Below are positions 33,382 to 46,361 of a DNA stretch of 64,000 nt, in pieces. The notes under the pieces are model-generated. The model did not search any database. It saw nothing but the letters and a program-made list of their open reading frames with translations, and was not told the DNA's origin. Source of the stretch: Allantophomopsis cytisporea (Eukaryota > Ascomycota > Leotiomycetes > Phacidiales > Phacidiaceae); contig CP103028.1 of NCBI GenBank assembly GCA_024752435.1, positions 310,001 to 374,000 on the forward strand, given 5' to 3'. Made by a program: the position numbers and the translations under genes. Numbering within the stretch: the first letter of the stretch is position 1; each line of letters begins with the position of its first letter.

Positions 33382-35195
33382 TTCTTTCATCTTATTGCAC
33401 CTCGTTATGGAAGGATTTCTCCCTTGACGAATACTCCTATTCCCAAACATGAACGACATGCTGTATCCTCTTACGTAGTTGAGCACATTGATACATTACC
33501 AGATTATCATTCCCACCCATCAAGTCTACTTATCCACTTCTATCACCGCCACATGGCGATATGCATCTTTACAATCTGTTCGGAGAGCATCCTTTCGTTG
33601 CTGCCTCAACGGCCCCGTTGTCGATACTTCCGTGTGCACATCTGCAACAGCTATGGATACATTAGACAATGTAGGTAGAGTACAGCACTTTTTGGTCCTT
33701 TTCTGTGTCTGGCCAACCTGCAGATCGCCCTCAACGTTGTTGGCGTAGGCAGCACAGACCAGAAGAGTGATAAGGTGCCAGCGCGCGCCACGGTGCGTGC
33801 GTGAGCAGCAACATGTGAATGGCAGGCAGTCAGAGCTCCAAAGAAAAAAAAACCTGTTCGAAACATGATGAGGAAGAAATTTCTCGATGCGCGCACAAGG
33901 GGCATCTCGATTTTTGAGTATACGTACACCGTATCTATGATGTGCATGCCAGACATCAAGATGAGTTTTGTCTATCATGATGATAATGGCGACAATGATG
34001 TAATCCTTAGTGATCGGGGTGAAGTCGGTAGCATTATGGAGATGAGTATCGGTAGTAGTGACGTGAAGTGAGTGAGCGACACTGCATGATTGTTGCGCGG
34101 CGACGGTGAGGCTGTTGATGTCAATCGAAATCAATAAGCGGCGATATTACTGTGGTACTCTGATACTGTGTTCTGAGTAGGACAGCACCTGTCGTTACAC
34201 GCTATCTTTCGGTCGTCCCTCATCACAACTTCAACTCCATCTCACTATAGTTCCCGGACGCCCCAACTCACCTTAGTAACCTTACAAAGCCGAAACAACA
34301 TCTGAATCGCTCCTCTATCCACCTTTTCGCTCTTTCCCTAGGCCTCACCTCACCGTTCCTGCATCATCTGACGTGCATAACCTCCGTAGGGACCATACAA
34401 CATCTTACGCGCTCATTGGCGCTTTTCGCAACAGGGGGTGAGTCCGAGTCTCGGTCGGTCTTGCTGCAACCAATACACCCCCGAACTTGATATCACAGGG
34501 TAAGGGCTTCAAACATCAGCCTGAGCGCAGAGACATGAGCTCTAGGGACTGAATGGGCGACTATGATAGACTTTTGATCCAGAGTCTGTTATTCGGATAT
34601 GTGTGTACATATGTACATGTGGTTTGAAATCGGCGGTTGGAAGTATCTTTTCACCACATGGCAAAGCGATAAGCATAAAGCTAAACCTATTTGTGTTTCG
34701 AAGGTTGATGTTTAGGTTGTTTCGGTCTTTGTTTCAATGTTCAACAATTAGGTATGTACGCTCAGCTCAGTGAGTACATCGTAACAGCGAGGCTACTCTG
34801 TTACTTCCACGACTTCATCGGACGTGATATTGTTCCTCCGCCACTGCACACCGGCATGGGTCTTGGGCTGCATAGTACCGTCTACCTTATGTATATTGCA
34901 CTACGAAGCTGCAACGGCATAGCGAAAATAAAGTAAAAGGCAATCTACAATGCAACGTAATATAAGCTGACGGTAAATGCAGTAGCCAAGCTTCCCTATA
35001 GTGCTGCACTTGGTATCTTTTATTGCACTTTCAACTCTAACAGAGTCCATCAGGTACCAATGCCAAGGTCCATAGTAATGGTAATATACTCAACAACTCA
35101 AAGCTAATGTACTTTCGATAGCCTTACCAAACGTCTCGCCAAGCCGGTTAATTCAAAGTGTATTAAAGTACTGTACAGTACCGTACCGTATGTAA

Positions 35196-35234
35196 CATCC
35201 ATCCATCCATCCATCCATACATACATACATACAT
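35196..35234 (+). repeat. compound (CATC)n(CATA)n microsatellite
   Basis: Five copies of CATC run directly into five of CATA. Confidence 0.9.
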
Positions 35235-38200
35235 GCTCACCACAGCGCACCTACAATACCATCAGCACACCATCTTTCTAGAAGCACTTAACAATTGATC
35301 AATTCGCGTGCCGTCGAAACGCTCCAGTAGAAACGACAATGAAACACTGCTGCATCTCCCGGTTTAGGGGACATAATAACCCAAAGACACCAGGGAAAAA
35401 TATGCTAAGAACCCAGACAAGGCGCCGTGTAAAATTATCTACTGTATAGCTTGTAGCCTGCTAATCAATTGATTTATGAATTACGACGCCCGGGAAATAA
35501 TTCGTGCGTCTTTCCCGCAAAGACGTCGAATATTGAATGATCGACCCGCTCCCTACCGTTCATCTATCTCGAACCTACTTAGATTGATTCCGAATAGTCC
35601 CCATCTGCGTAGTAGATCTCCGGAATTGCTATCTCACAGCCCGACATTACGTCTTTGTCCAACTGTGATCGGGATGTATTCAATATACATCTCCAAAGAG
35701 AGTATGCTGATGCGTGGAATATTTTACTGCTGTATGGAAGGTGCATTTCGCATGGCTTTTCTGCATGGCGCTATTGATAACGAATTTTCTACGACTGCCT
35801 GCGTAGGCTCTTGCATTTGGTGGAGGCTTTTACCGTGCATTGCAGATGAGTACATAGTGATTGCAGATGCCCGAAGACTGTACATTATAATACATAAGCT
35901 TTCGCTGTTATACCTCGCCGTTCATTTGCTCTGGATTGACCTGGTCTGTTGGGGTTTGGCCCCGCCACATGGCTTGCAACATTTCGGCTTATGGAAAGGT
36001 AGTGGAATATACGGAATATGTGATGCGCTATATACTTGCATGCATTTAGAATACAACTATGTACATGCACAACCAGAAAGTACCTCTCTTATCCCGAGGC
36101 CTTGGGCGCAGACGCCATGCAGTGATGATGTGGGTACGAACATGTTCAAGCTTGGGGTTCGGGCTTGAGAAAGCTGCTCCTTTGCCGAATTCCTATTTCC
36201 ATGCCATGGTGCATAGTATGATGAAATCTATAAATGCGTATGTATATATGCATAGATTGAGTACAAGACATCATCCGAGATGTGACGACAAGGACCTAAG
36301 TTCGGCGCGATGTGGTTGTCAGACGGCCTTCCTTTCTGGTTGCGGAGCATGTATGTAAGCTTCACGACAAGACACAACAACTACGGCAATAGCAACAAAA
36401 GCGGCACAGCTCTAAATTCAAGGTACGGCTTATTCATGATGAGCTATGACAGACTTGCTCACAAATACTTTCTTGGTTCGAGAAAGTACTACTTAAGTCT
36501 CCACTTGCCAGTCTTGATCTGATACCTAGAGTTCCAAGACTTCCAAGACTCTCAAGACCCTGGAGCTTATACAAGGCATCTACAATGCTGCTTCCCCATC
36601 GCATCACCCCGAAGGCCATGAAATGGTCTCATGATACTTGTACCCCTTGAATCGTAAGTACTTAGCAAGTACATATACATATGGAGGCACTGGTGGAGTT
36701 GGTACCGCCAGACTTCTACTTCTGAGCACCATCCAAGTCACATACCATGGTTCAATCATGATTCATACATTGAGAAGGGTAACATAGATACTAACTCTTG
36801 TGAGTTACGGGTTTTTTGACAAGACAACATGTTCTAATTCCTGGTTTTCTATCCACCACTCCACCCCTTGCCAGCAACAGAACCAGAAAATTTTCTGATA
36901 GCATGATGATTGGAGACTCGTATATTGGGTTCAATTTAGCCCCAGTGCATGGTCATCTATCAAATTCCTTCAGAAAACCAGAAAATCCATCGCACATATT
37001 CTCTGTCAGCAAAATGGCCGCCTAACCTCGATTATACAACGTTGTTCTCCTTAGATACAAGCAATTAAGTCCATGATCCCGAACACCTTATCAAGTCAAG
37101 ACATAAAATCATGCTGTGAGGATTTCCGATCACCACCCTGATGATGTTGCATCTTACGTTGAGTTCCTAACAAGAGGAAATGATGCGTGTTACAAATGAG
37201 TCCCTTGTTACACAGGTCTCAGACACTCGCCCGCCTTTTCTACCCCGCATGTCTCACAGGTCTATCCATAAGCTTAAACATCAGGGCCACACTCTAGCTT
37301 GACGCTACGATAAATGACTGGTACAGACAAAAAGATGAAATAACGCAGCTGGTCCCACCCAAAGTATACAATAACTGGCTAACAAAAGCTCATCGCCGAC
37401 CTCAGCTGGACATCAAGCAACGAATGTAACATTGATAATTCGCTAACGAAGAGAGTTGTTGAAAATGCGTGGCAGTATTAGCATCTAGCCTGCTATCAAG
37501 TCTTTCATAGCCTCGGTATTGTGAACTACGGATCGAGCTCCGCTTGTGAATACTCTTGTCTGTCTTTCAACTAGTCATAAGTCATCCAATCATGCCCCCA
37601 TCCAACCCAACTCTATTTCTCCGAGCAAGTGCCGTGGGCGCAAGAGAAACATCTAACAACTAGCCGCTCCCAATAACAGATGGACAACACTTTATCGATG
37701 AATCCTTCAAAGATGCTGTCAAGTCAAGAGATCACTTCCCCATCATCTCACCCCTCTCTCCCCGTCTCTCATCCCCCTTATTGTCTCTCCACATTTTGAA
37801 TCACCACCAATATCCTCATCTCATCTCCACAGCCGCGCCGGCTACACCCGTAGTCGCGATCAAAACTCCAAGACAGGCAAATCAGCTACGCACACGAACG
37901 GCTTCTCCAAGCATCTGACTCAGCTTTTCTCCGCACCTCATCTCAAAATCTATCATTCAACCTCTTGATCCCTCGATCTTTTAAGCCCTAGAAGCCTTTG
38001 GCGCATTTCTGCTTCTCGATCTTCGGCATTTCCGAACCCCACGAACTTCCCCAGATTCTGATATAGGTCTATAACACGGCGGCATGCCGGCGGCTTTTGA
38101 AGTTCCACAGGAACGGCGGATGATTTGGCGTTGTGGGATAAGACTGTTCATGATATGGTCACTTGAAGCAGCGCATGATGCAGCTTGAGGCTTGTGATGG

Positions 38201-39944
38201 AATCAGATTTCTGATGTGAAAATATCGCGTGAGATTCAGGGGAGGCAGATGCTGGGCTCGATTTCCTTCGTACAGAGGTACAGAGGGTTGTGGACATGGC
38301 TCCAGAATGGAGATACTGTGAATGAGAATAACAATGGTTGACGTTGTGTTGTATTGACTTGTGGTCAGAGTTTTGGGAGTTTCTCTTGCTATCAGGAGAA
38401 GCTTCATGAATTTAAGAACATGAATCAACTTTGCAACGTCTTTACAAGGCATTCTATCGCCATCTGTGCTGACTCGAGTATCATTGTGGCTCTTACACGA
38501 TTGTTTGTGGTGGCGAGACTTTGTTTTCATGTGAATTACTTTGTTCTTGGAAGATTCTTTTTCTTGTGCTTTGCGTATTGGCCTCGAAGATAGGGAGTCA
38601 CTTCTTCTTTGTCTCCGCACCAACAGTCATCTCTCAGGACAAAGACGTCTTCGAGATGGCAATAGGTGGCGATAAGAGAGGATGGAGCATAATTTCAGTC
38701 ATAGATAGGCATCGTCGCTGAAATTTTCACAGGTTGTCACCAACGCGCGGTAGTTCCTCAAGCATTGTGAAGCCTCAATACAAGAGTTGATGTACAACGA
38801 TTGTACGAGCACCTCTTACGAGGCTATAGTAGAAAGCAAAAGTCTTCCAGATGCTATTTCTTATCATTTGGCATCATTTTGTATCACCTCTCATCAAGAT
38901 CGTCGAAATCTGATTGGAATGAGATATATATTTGAGAAGCAGATTGAATGAACTCAGGTAAGGTTTTAATACTCCTGAATTGAAGACTTTCGAACACACT
39001 TCCTTACTAAATAATGTGAAAACAGATGCGGGAAATTCGGTGGGTGTTGTAAGGGAATATAGTTAGCTTTCTTTTCCAATTTCGTTTCTCCCGTCTTCGT
39101 GTGTACGCAAGATCAGAAGGTTAAGTAATGATTAATATTTCGCAAGAAGCCGACGTGAGCTTTTACCATCCATCTTTTAAGATTGATCCATATATGCTAG
39201 ATTCTTCCTCATCTTTGCACATATGAGTCTCATATATAATCTTCGTGCGCCTATGGCCATATTCCTCTAACTGATGAGATTCCATGGACGCTCCCACCCA
39301 ACACCGAGACTTTCCTGAGTCATTGTAAATACCGAAATTTCCATTGGCAATAAGTGACAATATGTTTAAGGAAAGATTACCTTGTTATGGAAAGTGTGTC
39401 GCAAGCATAATAAGGAGTACTATTAGAGTTGTCCGCTCTTCCATTCACAACGAGACGATAAGAGGGAACTTAATATGTGTAACTTCGATCCTCTAATACC
39501 ATGGTGCTGATTGTAACTATGCTTTTACATTCTTATCTGTGATGCGTTGACGCGTAAGGAATTCGATTGCTCATTCCGGAGTCAACAACTCAATTCCCAA
39601 CTACACTACCCAGCAGCACTTCGCGTGCGAGGAGTGTAATAGCTCATTCCGGAACCAAAAAACACCCCCACTAACACCTTTGACGTTTCAGCACATGTTT
39701 GTTTCCGTGTGGATTTAGATACATAGCAAGGGTTTTCACATGTCTCTATATAAAATTCTGGTTTCATGCTAGAGCCATCGTTCCACAACACTCGGTCATA
39801 GCATCATTCTCGAGTTGATAACATCACATGTTAATTGAAAATTCGCTGCAGTGATGGATATAAAGTTGTATCAGAATAATCCCCAACCTATTCCTGTCAA
39901 AAGATCCATTGATTCACTTCCGACCATTATCCCGTAATATCATC

Positions 39945-41384
39945 ATGGCACCCAAGAAGAAGGCTGCAGAAATCCCTAAAGAAATCCGCGCGCAGACTCT
40001 TGGTCAGTTCATGTTTGTAAACAAGAATGTCATTAGCTAATGAAATCTAGCGAACTGTCGGATCTTGTATGGGAGAGATGTCGAGGTCGTCACGTTTTGC
40101 CCTTCGGGCACAGGTGCGCCAATTCAGGCTCTTGCTGTACATGTCACTCCTACGAGCGGTATATGGATCAAATGCCTGCATAGCGATATCGAGTACACCC
40201 ATTTGGATGCTATCGCATCGTTATTGTCGGAATCCCAAATTCAAATCGCCATGAGATTTACGGCTACAGGGGTTTCGACTCCTTTTTCAGGAGATCCAGC
40301 ACAGTACTGTGAATTACCGCCGATCCCATGTCTTGGGTACTTTCAAGCAAATAGCGACACACCTTCAGAAGGAAGTTCCCTTTTTGAGATGCTTGATGTG
40401 GAAAAGACGGAAGGAGTGAAAGTAACCGAAGAAAATCTACCTCTGACTGAGCGGAAGTCCAAGTCTGCTGAAGAAATCATTCCGGAAACTATTTCTACGG
40501 GGGAGGCTCAGATCGTTGAGGGTCTCTGCTTTGAGGACGAACCCATCAGATCCGATGAGGCTCCTCCTGCTGACGAAAAGGAATATAATGAACCTTCTGG
40601 CGTCGAAAAGTACCCAGATGAAGCGAAATATGATATGTCTCCCACTGGCTGCGAAGAGCCCACTCCCTATGAGGAGCCCGCTAGCTGCGAGGAGCCCACT
40701 CCCTACGAGGAATCCACTGATTGCAAGGAGCCCAGTGTTGTTGACCATGTTTCTGAGGAGTCTCTTTCTATGGATATGTCTTTACAAGAAATTGTTCCTG
40801 AAAAGAAACTTTCCAGGAAACAGAGACTTGCATGGAAACGTGCACAAAGACTTGCACAAAGAGAGAGATCCTATCAAGTGTCTGATATTCCAAGTGCATC
40901 TACAGAGGAAATCCTTTCAAAAGCAGTCCAATATCCAGTTATTGTACCGATTGAAACCCTGCCCTCCGAAGCTCCTCATGAGGATCTTACTCCTCCCATC
41001 AGAGAAGTTGATCAAAAAGATATATCAACGCCAGTCTCTCACCAGCTTCCGTTGCTGAGGACAGAATCTCAAACGGTTGTATTGACAATCATCTACAAAT
41101 CTGATGCAACAACAACGGAAGTTCGTACTCTACAAACAATGGTCGATCTCCCGGAGGCTAGTAAGAACGCGATTCTCAACGCTGCAGATTCTTTCATGGA
41201 GTCCGAGGTTACACTCAATAAGCATCTGTTTCGACGTGTGATGATCAAGTACGGGGTTGGCAAGTCTGGTGAGATAGACATTTCCACTCTTGAGAAGAAT
41301 GGATGGGCTGAGTACCTAGCCTACTTCAGTCACTGCACGAAGATCCCCGAGTTGATCATCGAGGTAGAAGACCACGGTTATTAA
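39945..41384 (+). CDS. hypothetical acidic protein, 463 residues
   Basis: Exons 39945..40002 and 40051..41384 with a 48-bp intron (GCTAAT branch site) encode 463 residues. The N-terminus MAPKKKAAEIPKEIRAQTL splices to ANCRILYGRDVEVVTFCPSG. Residues 20-100 look folded; the middle (about 110-330) is acidic and low-complexity with imperfect repeats around EEPTPYEE/CEEP/CKEP, then a basic patch (SRKQRLAWKRAQRLAQRE) that could bind nucleic acid or serve as a nuclear signal. The last 100 residues (from VVLTIIYKSD to the end) look like a second folded domain. I recognise no family. The protein-like composition and the clean intron support a real gene; probably lineage-specific. Confidence 0.7.
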
Positions 41385-41966
41385 GAACCGATTCCTAACA
41401 TTATTGTTTTACTCTCTAATTTTTCTTTCTAGTTTTAATTCTAGTTTTATTAGTGTTAGTTTATGTACGCTTAAGTAATTGATATTTTCAGATTTCTTTG
41501 CTTGTGCCTCGACACGACTGCATCCTCCAATTATGCGAGAGTGGCCATGATTTCTGGCTTGTGTGTTCGATAACCAGTTCACTTGAATCTTGAATATCTA
41601 TCAAATTGTAAATCTGAAAATCATTGATGGGGTTAGACTGACACAGGTATTCCAGGAATCGCCTGAGAGAGACTGTAAATGCCGAATAATATTGCAATTA
41701 CGAAAATTGTCTTCACGCTTGCTAACATTTCACAATGATGACACAGCCCCTACCAGCCTCACATAAGTTTAGGGGTATCGCAAAGACCTTTAAGATGTTC
41801 TTCGTTTCTTGAATTTGCTTCGGTTCTGGTTTCACAAAGACGCAAACCTCAGGGGTGTAGTGCTTCGTAGCTCCTCTAATTTTAAAGCATCATCTATTTA
41901 GCGTATTTATATATGTACTTCTCCAGCTATTAAGTTCTATATTCAATTCCAAAGAACCTTCTTTCC
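41385..41966. other. intergenic between convergent genes
   Basis: AT-rich 3' flanks only; no coding signal seen. Confidence 0.5.
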
Positions 41967-42875
41967 TCAATTCTCCTTCTCTTCGTCCTCAAACTTCGAC
42001 TCATACATCAAGTCCGTTCGCATTGTATACTTAACACCTGCCGTTACTGTATCTCCCGAATGCAACAATTTCTGATGTTGGAAAATTAGCACTCTTCCGG
42101 CTTTAGGATCAACATCCAACCGTCGCGATAAGTCGTCGGCCCAAAATGTAGTGGCCCCACCCTTGAGCTCAGTGTGGCTCGTATCAAGTCCTTGTTTCTC
42201 TAGTTCCTGCACAGAATCGTTCAAATAAAGATGAAGCGTGTAGAAACTCCGCTGTGTGCCGAGAGCGGTTTCATAGGCTCCATCACAGTGTTCTTTGAAG
42301 AACTGGCCAGGCCCATACTTCAGATTCCGCATTCTTTCGTTTGGCTTTATAAACGTCCACATCTGCCCTTGCTCAACCCGCTTCGCTGGTAGCAAGCCTC
42401 GCCACACTGCCTTCTCTCCCTTGATTTCTTTGAGCTCCTCTTCGAGCCCCTCTGCTAACTTACAACGCTCCCAGATTCGCCTTACAAGCTCCTCCTCATC
42501 CCATACAATACGGTCTGAATTCCGGTAATCGGTCTTTAGAAACTCGTGCCCAAACCCTGCGTTCACCATTGCTGGCGCCCAGCCAGTAGATGATGAGGAC
42601 TCGACAAGGGAAAGGAAAGTGGCGCATTCAGAAGGACTAAGTACGTTGTCAAGGACGACAGCATATTTAGCACTGTATTCCGGAAGTGGGGTTGAGGAGA
42701 AATCGATGACGGTCGAGGTAGGCGCAATCTCTGGGGGCGTAGTGAGGTAGTCCTCCGGGATGGAGACAGGGAGAGAGGTATAGCTTGTTGGAACAACGTT
42801 TATGTACCCGGTTTTCACTTTCGGCTTTGGGACAGGTTTTAGAGCTGCGCGAGCTTTGGCAAATAGAGATGACAT
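41967..42875 (-). CDS. 2-oxoglutarate/Fe(II)-dependent dioxygenase, prolyl-4-hydroxylase-like
   Basis: A single exon of 302 residues. The double-stranded beta-helix core carries the iron triad His196-x-Asp198 (KEHCDGA) and His272 (LLHSGD), and Arg286 (KYTMRTD) is placed to bind the 2-oxoglutarate carboxylate. NLKYGPGQFF before the HxD and GRVLIFQHQ before the distal His are typical of the prolyl 4-hydroxylase alpha-subunit-like group. The N-terminal 80 residues are Pro-rich. No signal peptide, so probably cytosolic or nuclear; some fungal relatives hydroxylate proteins, others small molecules, and the substrate is not evident. The last residues (SKFEDEEKEN) are a charged tail. Confidence 0.88.
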   Translation of the reverse strand: MSSLFAKARAALKPVPKPKVKTGYINVVPTSYTSLPVSIPEDYLTTPPEIAPTSTVIDFSSTPLPEYSAKYAVVLDNVLSPSECATFLSLVESSSSTGWAPAMVNAGFGHEFLKTDYRNSDRIVWDEEELVRRIWERCKLAEGLEEELKEIKGEKAVWRGLLPAKRVEQGQMWTFIKPNERMRNLKYGPGQFFKEHCDGAYETALGTQRSFYTLHLYLNDSVQELEKQGLDTSHTELKGGATTFWADDLSRRLDVDPKAGRVLIFQHQKLLHSGDTVTAGVKYTMRTDLMYESKFEDEEKEN

Positions 42876-44190
42876 TGGTGCGGTTCTGGTTGGGAGATTT
42901 TGTATGTGTGACTTGGTCGGCTGAGAAGGAGCAAGTGTTTGATGAGTGCTTTGTGATATAAGAGCGCAGGCTTGAATCTGTTTAAAGATATAGGCAATTA
43001 TGGGAAGAAGTCTTTACGTAAAAGTCGAGTCAGAAGGATATCCTGTTGCCTGTATTGGGCTAACTAACAGTGGGTATGATTCCGAAAGTTTCTGTCATCG
43101 TGCTGCCTGGAGATGTTTGAGATGTGGCAAGTTCATGGGCTGATCCGACCTCGAGAGGTGTTGACGATGTTTAGCAGCTAGTCGCTGTGACAAGGATCGA
43201 TTATCCGATGTCTCATCTTATAGAGTCAAATTGGCAGACATACAATCTAGGCTCTCGTCTGAATCTGGCAAAAGGTGAAAATGAACTTGAAGTTAAGGAA
43301 AAGTCATCTTTTGTTATGTGTTCTCTCTCCGCTACACATGATGGGTTGTATAAAGGTCAGGTATCATTATTCCCCCCTACACTAAATGACTCAACGATAA
43401 GGCGGAGACTGGCAGCAGAATCAGTATGGCAACCAATCAGATTGAATACAACTCTAATTGAAATCAATGATATCGTCGTACTAATTGAAGCTATTGGTCT
43501 TCTCACCTAATGCTATATATCACATGTAAACAACAAAGCTATCTGGTCTGGACACCAAAAGAAAGGAAAAGCGAAGAATGAATGAATAAAGAAATAATAA
43601 AATAAAAATACACCATGTTAGTTAAAGCCTGAGCGTAATCGTAAGTGCTAGGAAGTTCTCTGATTCATTTTCTTTCTTGTACGAGCGTGTAAGCTCTATG
43701 GTTTATCGATAAGGTCTCTGCACAAACAATTGAGGCTTCGCCGCCTCAGCCACATCCATAACTCGGCTCCAAAGAGTCCCCAGTGATGTCTCGCTCCTCT
43801 CCCTGAGAAGGGACAATGGTCCGAACATGGACATATAGACTGGCGTGCCTCAATTCCGATGAGCCGTGAGCCCATAACCCAGTCAGTATTCTTTCGTCGA
43901 CAATGCACTTCCCATGTCTTCCGAGCCTTTTGATCCCTCGACCGATGCTACGTCCACGAAAACTCCACAGATATCACAGCAGAACATTTGCTGATATTTT
44001 CCAATGATGGCTTAGAGTGAGATTCTGACAATGCTCCTGCATTGCTGCTCCATCCACCCACCGTGCCATTGAGTGCATCAGTGGCCGGGATTGGTAGGTG
44101 GAAGGATGCTTTTTCTTTCAGTCTCTTCACTTTTCTCTCTTTCTCCGACACTTCTTCTCCTTCTTCACTTTCCACGTTCATTCAAACAAA
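42876..44190. other. divergent intergenic region between the dioxygenase and the FAD oxidase
   Basis: Promoter DNA for two divergent genes. A TGACTCA match lies at 43387..43393, about 510 bp from the dioxygenase start. No additional gene seen; the pyrimidine-rich run just before 44191 looks like the oxidase leader. Confidence 0.5.
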
Positions 44191-46172
44191 ATGCCGTGGT
44201 CTTCTTTTCTAGCATTGGCTGCGTTGCCGGCGGTAATTGTCTCCGCGGGCCCAACTTCCGTGCCACGATCGATCTCGAACTCGACATTGTTTGCTTTCGA
44301 GGAAATCCAGCTCGATGACCCGGCGCTGCAATCATTGAGCCCAGCTGCTGCTGCTCTGGTGTCCTTCAACCCAACACGATCGGCGAGCAATTCGACTTGC
44401 AAGACCTTTCCGGGTGATGCTGCATGGCCTGGTGCTGCCACATGGAGCGAGTTCAATAGTACCGTAGGAGGCGCTCTGATCAATACCATACCAATTGGAG
44501 CGGTATGCTTCTCTGGGGGCGAGTATGATGCTGACCAATGTGCGTATGTTGTGGACGAATGGAATAATTCCACTCTGCAGTAAGTCTTTTACGATTTTCT
44601 ATGATCTTGAGGCATTGTGTTTATTTGTGACAGTATGGAACATCCATCCTCGATGATGTCGCCTTTGTATCAGGGATTGACCTGTTACCCGACAATTAAT
44701 GCTACTGGTACATGTACTGTTGGAGGATACCCAACTTATGTCGTCAATGCTTCAACTGTGTCGGATATTCAAGCTGCAATCAACATGGCGAGAAACTTAG
44801 ATATACGATTAGTTATCAAGAACACAGGCCATGATTTCAGTGGAAAGTCAGGTGGTGCTGGATCACTTAGTATCTGGACTCACTTTTTGAAAGACTTAAC
44901 CTTCTTCGAGACATATACAGGAAGCAAAAACTACTCGGGTCCGGCGTTTAAAGTTGGGTCTGGAATTCAGGCATGGGAAATTTACGAGGCAGCTGCTGAG
45001 CGGGATCTCATGGTCATTGGAGGAGAAGGCAAGGTATTTAGATCACGACAGTCGGAAAAATATCAGAATAGAGCTAATCCGATCTCCAGACAGTAGGAGT
45101 CTTTGGAGGGTACATTTTAGGAGGAGGACATTCACCACTAAGTTCTATTCATGGAATGGCAACTGACTCCGTTCTCTCCATGGAAATCGTCACCGCTAAT
45201 GGCCATTTCATTACTGCCTCGGAAGCAGAGAATAGTGAACTTTTCTGGGCACTTCGTGGAGGAGGTGGCAGCACGTTTGGCGTCGTGACCTCCATGATCG
45301 TCAAGGCCTACCCCACCATCCCAGTAACAACCGTGACCTTCTCATTTGCCAGCGGCGGCAACATCACGACAGAGACGTTCTTCGCTGGCATCAGAGCCTA
45401 TTTTGACTACCACATCGCGCACACGGAAGCTGGCATCTACGCATATTTCCAATGCTACACTCTGTCCTCAAGCATTAGTTTCAACATGGTGCCTCTCTTT
45501 GCCCCAGGCCTGAACAAGACGCAGACTCTCGCCCTCCTCTCGCCCTGGTTCACACGCCTCTCTCTCCTCGGCATCGCCATCACGCCGGTTGTCACCGAAT
45601 ACACGAACTTCCACTCCGCCTGGGCTGCCTCCTTCCCTCTTGAGAGCGTAGCCTATCCCAACGATGCCATCGCCTCGCGCCTCTTCCCACGCTCCAACTG
45701 GGAGGATCCTGCCTCGCTGAACGCTACCTTCGCCGCCTACCGCAGATCCCTCGAGCTTGGCCTTTCGGTCACAGCCTTCAGCCTCGCCCCTACTCTTGCA
45801 GCCGGCAATTCAGGAAATGCCGTCAATCCCGCATGGAGGGCCGCGCTCATGCATACTCTCCAGTCCGTCATCTGGGATGTCGACGCTAATTCTACTACCA
45901 TTAGTGCGAAGCGTGAGTTTCTTACGGAGAGGGCGGATGCCTGGCGGAATGTATCAGTTGGCGCAGGAGCGTACCTTGGCGAGGGTGACCGTGAGGAACC
46001 GAACTTTCAGCAGTCATTCTTTGGCGCGAACTATGAGCCGCTGCTTGCAATCAAGCGGAGGTGGGATCCGGAGAATGTCTTTTGGGCGAAGAATGCGGTT
46101 GGGAGCGATGCTTATGTCATTGAAACAGCGGATACGCTTAATGATGAGAATGGGAGGTTATGTTTAGTATAA
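44191..46172 (+). CDS. secreted FAD-linked oxidoreductase, berberine-bridge-enzyme (BBE/VAO) type
   Basis: Exons 44191..44579, 44634..45033 and 45090..46172, with introns of 54 and 56 bp, encode 623 residues. MPWSSFLALAALPAVIVSAG is a signal peptide. The PP-loop FAD-binding domain contains VGGYPTYVVNASTVSDIQAA and KNTGHDFSGKS, whose His196 is the family's covalent FAD site; the second, cysteinyl site is replaced (GGGHSPLSSIHG), so probably only one covalent bond forms. The C-terminal BBE motif is NYEPLLAIKRRWDPENVFWA. Multiple NxS/T sites fit secretion. Family members oxidise sugars, alcohols, polyphenols or natural-product intermediates; nothing nearby fixes the substrate. The last exon is visibly more GC-rich than the first two. 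Confidence 0.92.
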
Positions 46173-46361
46173 CTCTGGGGCCTAGAGTGGTAGGCACTAA
46201 TAAAAAGTTAATTGGTTATTCATTCAAGGTTTAGGAAGTGCGGTGTGCCATTTATGATGATGATGTCGGACCTCTTAGATAAGTGTTGAGTAATTACGTA
46301 TTTATCAGGTCAGGCACATTTTAAGCAGTACAACCAGTCGACGATCACCAGTATTTTCTCA

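Larger units (their letters stand above)
29535..39944. other. 10.4-kb gene-poor region
   Basis: No open frame here has a recognisable domain or protein-like composition, and no chain of short exons could be assembled on either strand. The first 1-1.5 kb is presumably the GH5 promoter and leader (CT-rich on the minus strand, a tetranucleotide repeat at 30815). CT-rich, leader-like islands on the plus strand occur near 34190..34510 (with possible splice sites) and 37740..38000. Two further microsatellites lie at 33350 and 35196. Non-coding transcripts or a gene missed by eye remain possible. Confidence 0.5.

Noticed and set aside
33526..34134. 202-codon minus-strand open frame
   Set aside because: Composition is rich in Cys, His and Trp with no domain or splice support.
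35476..36168. 230-codon plus-strand open frame
   Set aside because: Looks like random translation; no domain, no signal and no neighbouring exons.
39163..39360. 65-codon minus-strand frame
   Set aside because: Short, no domain, no transcript-like context.
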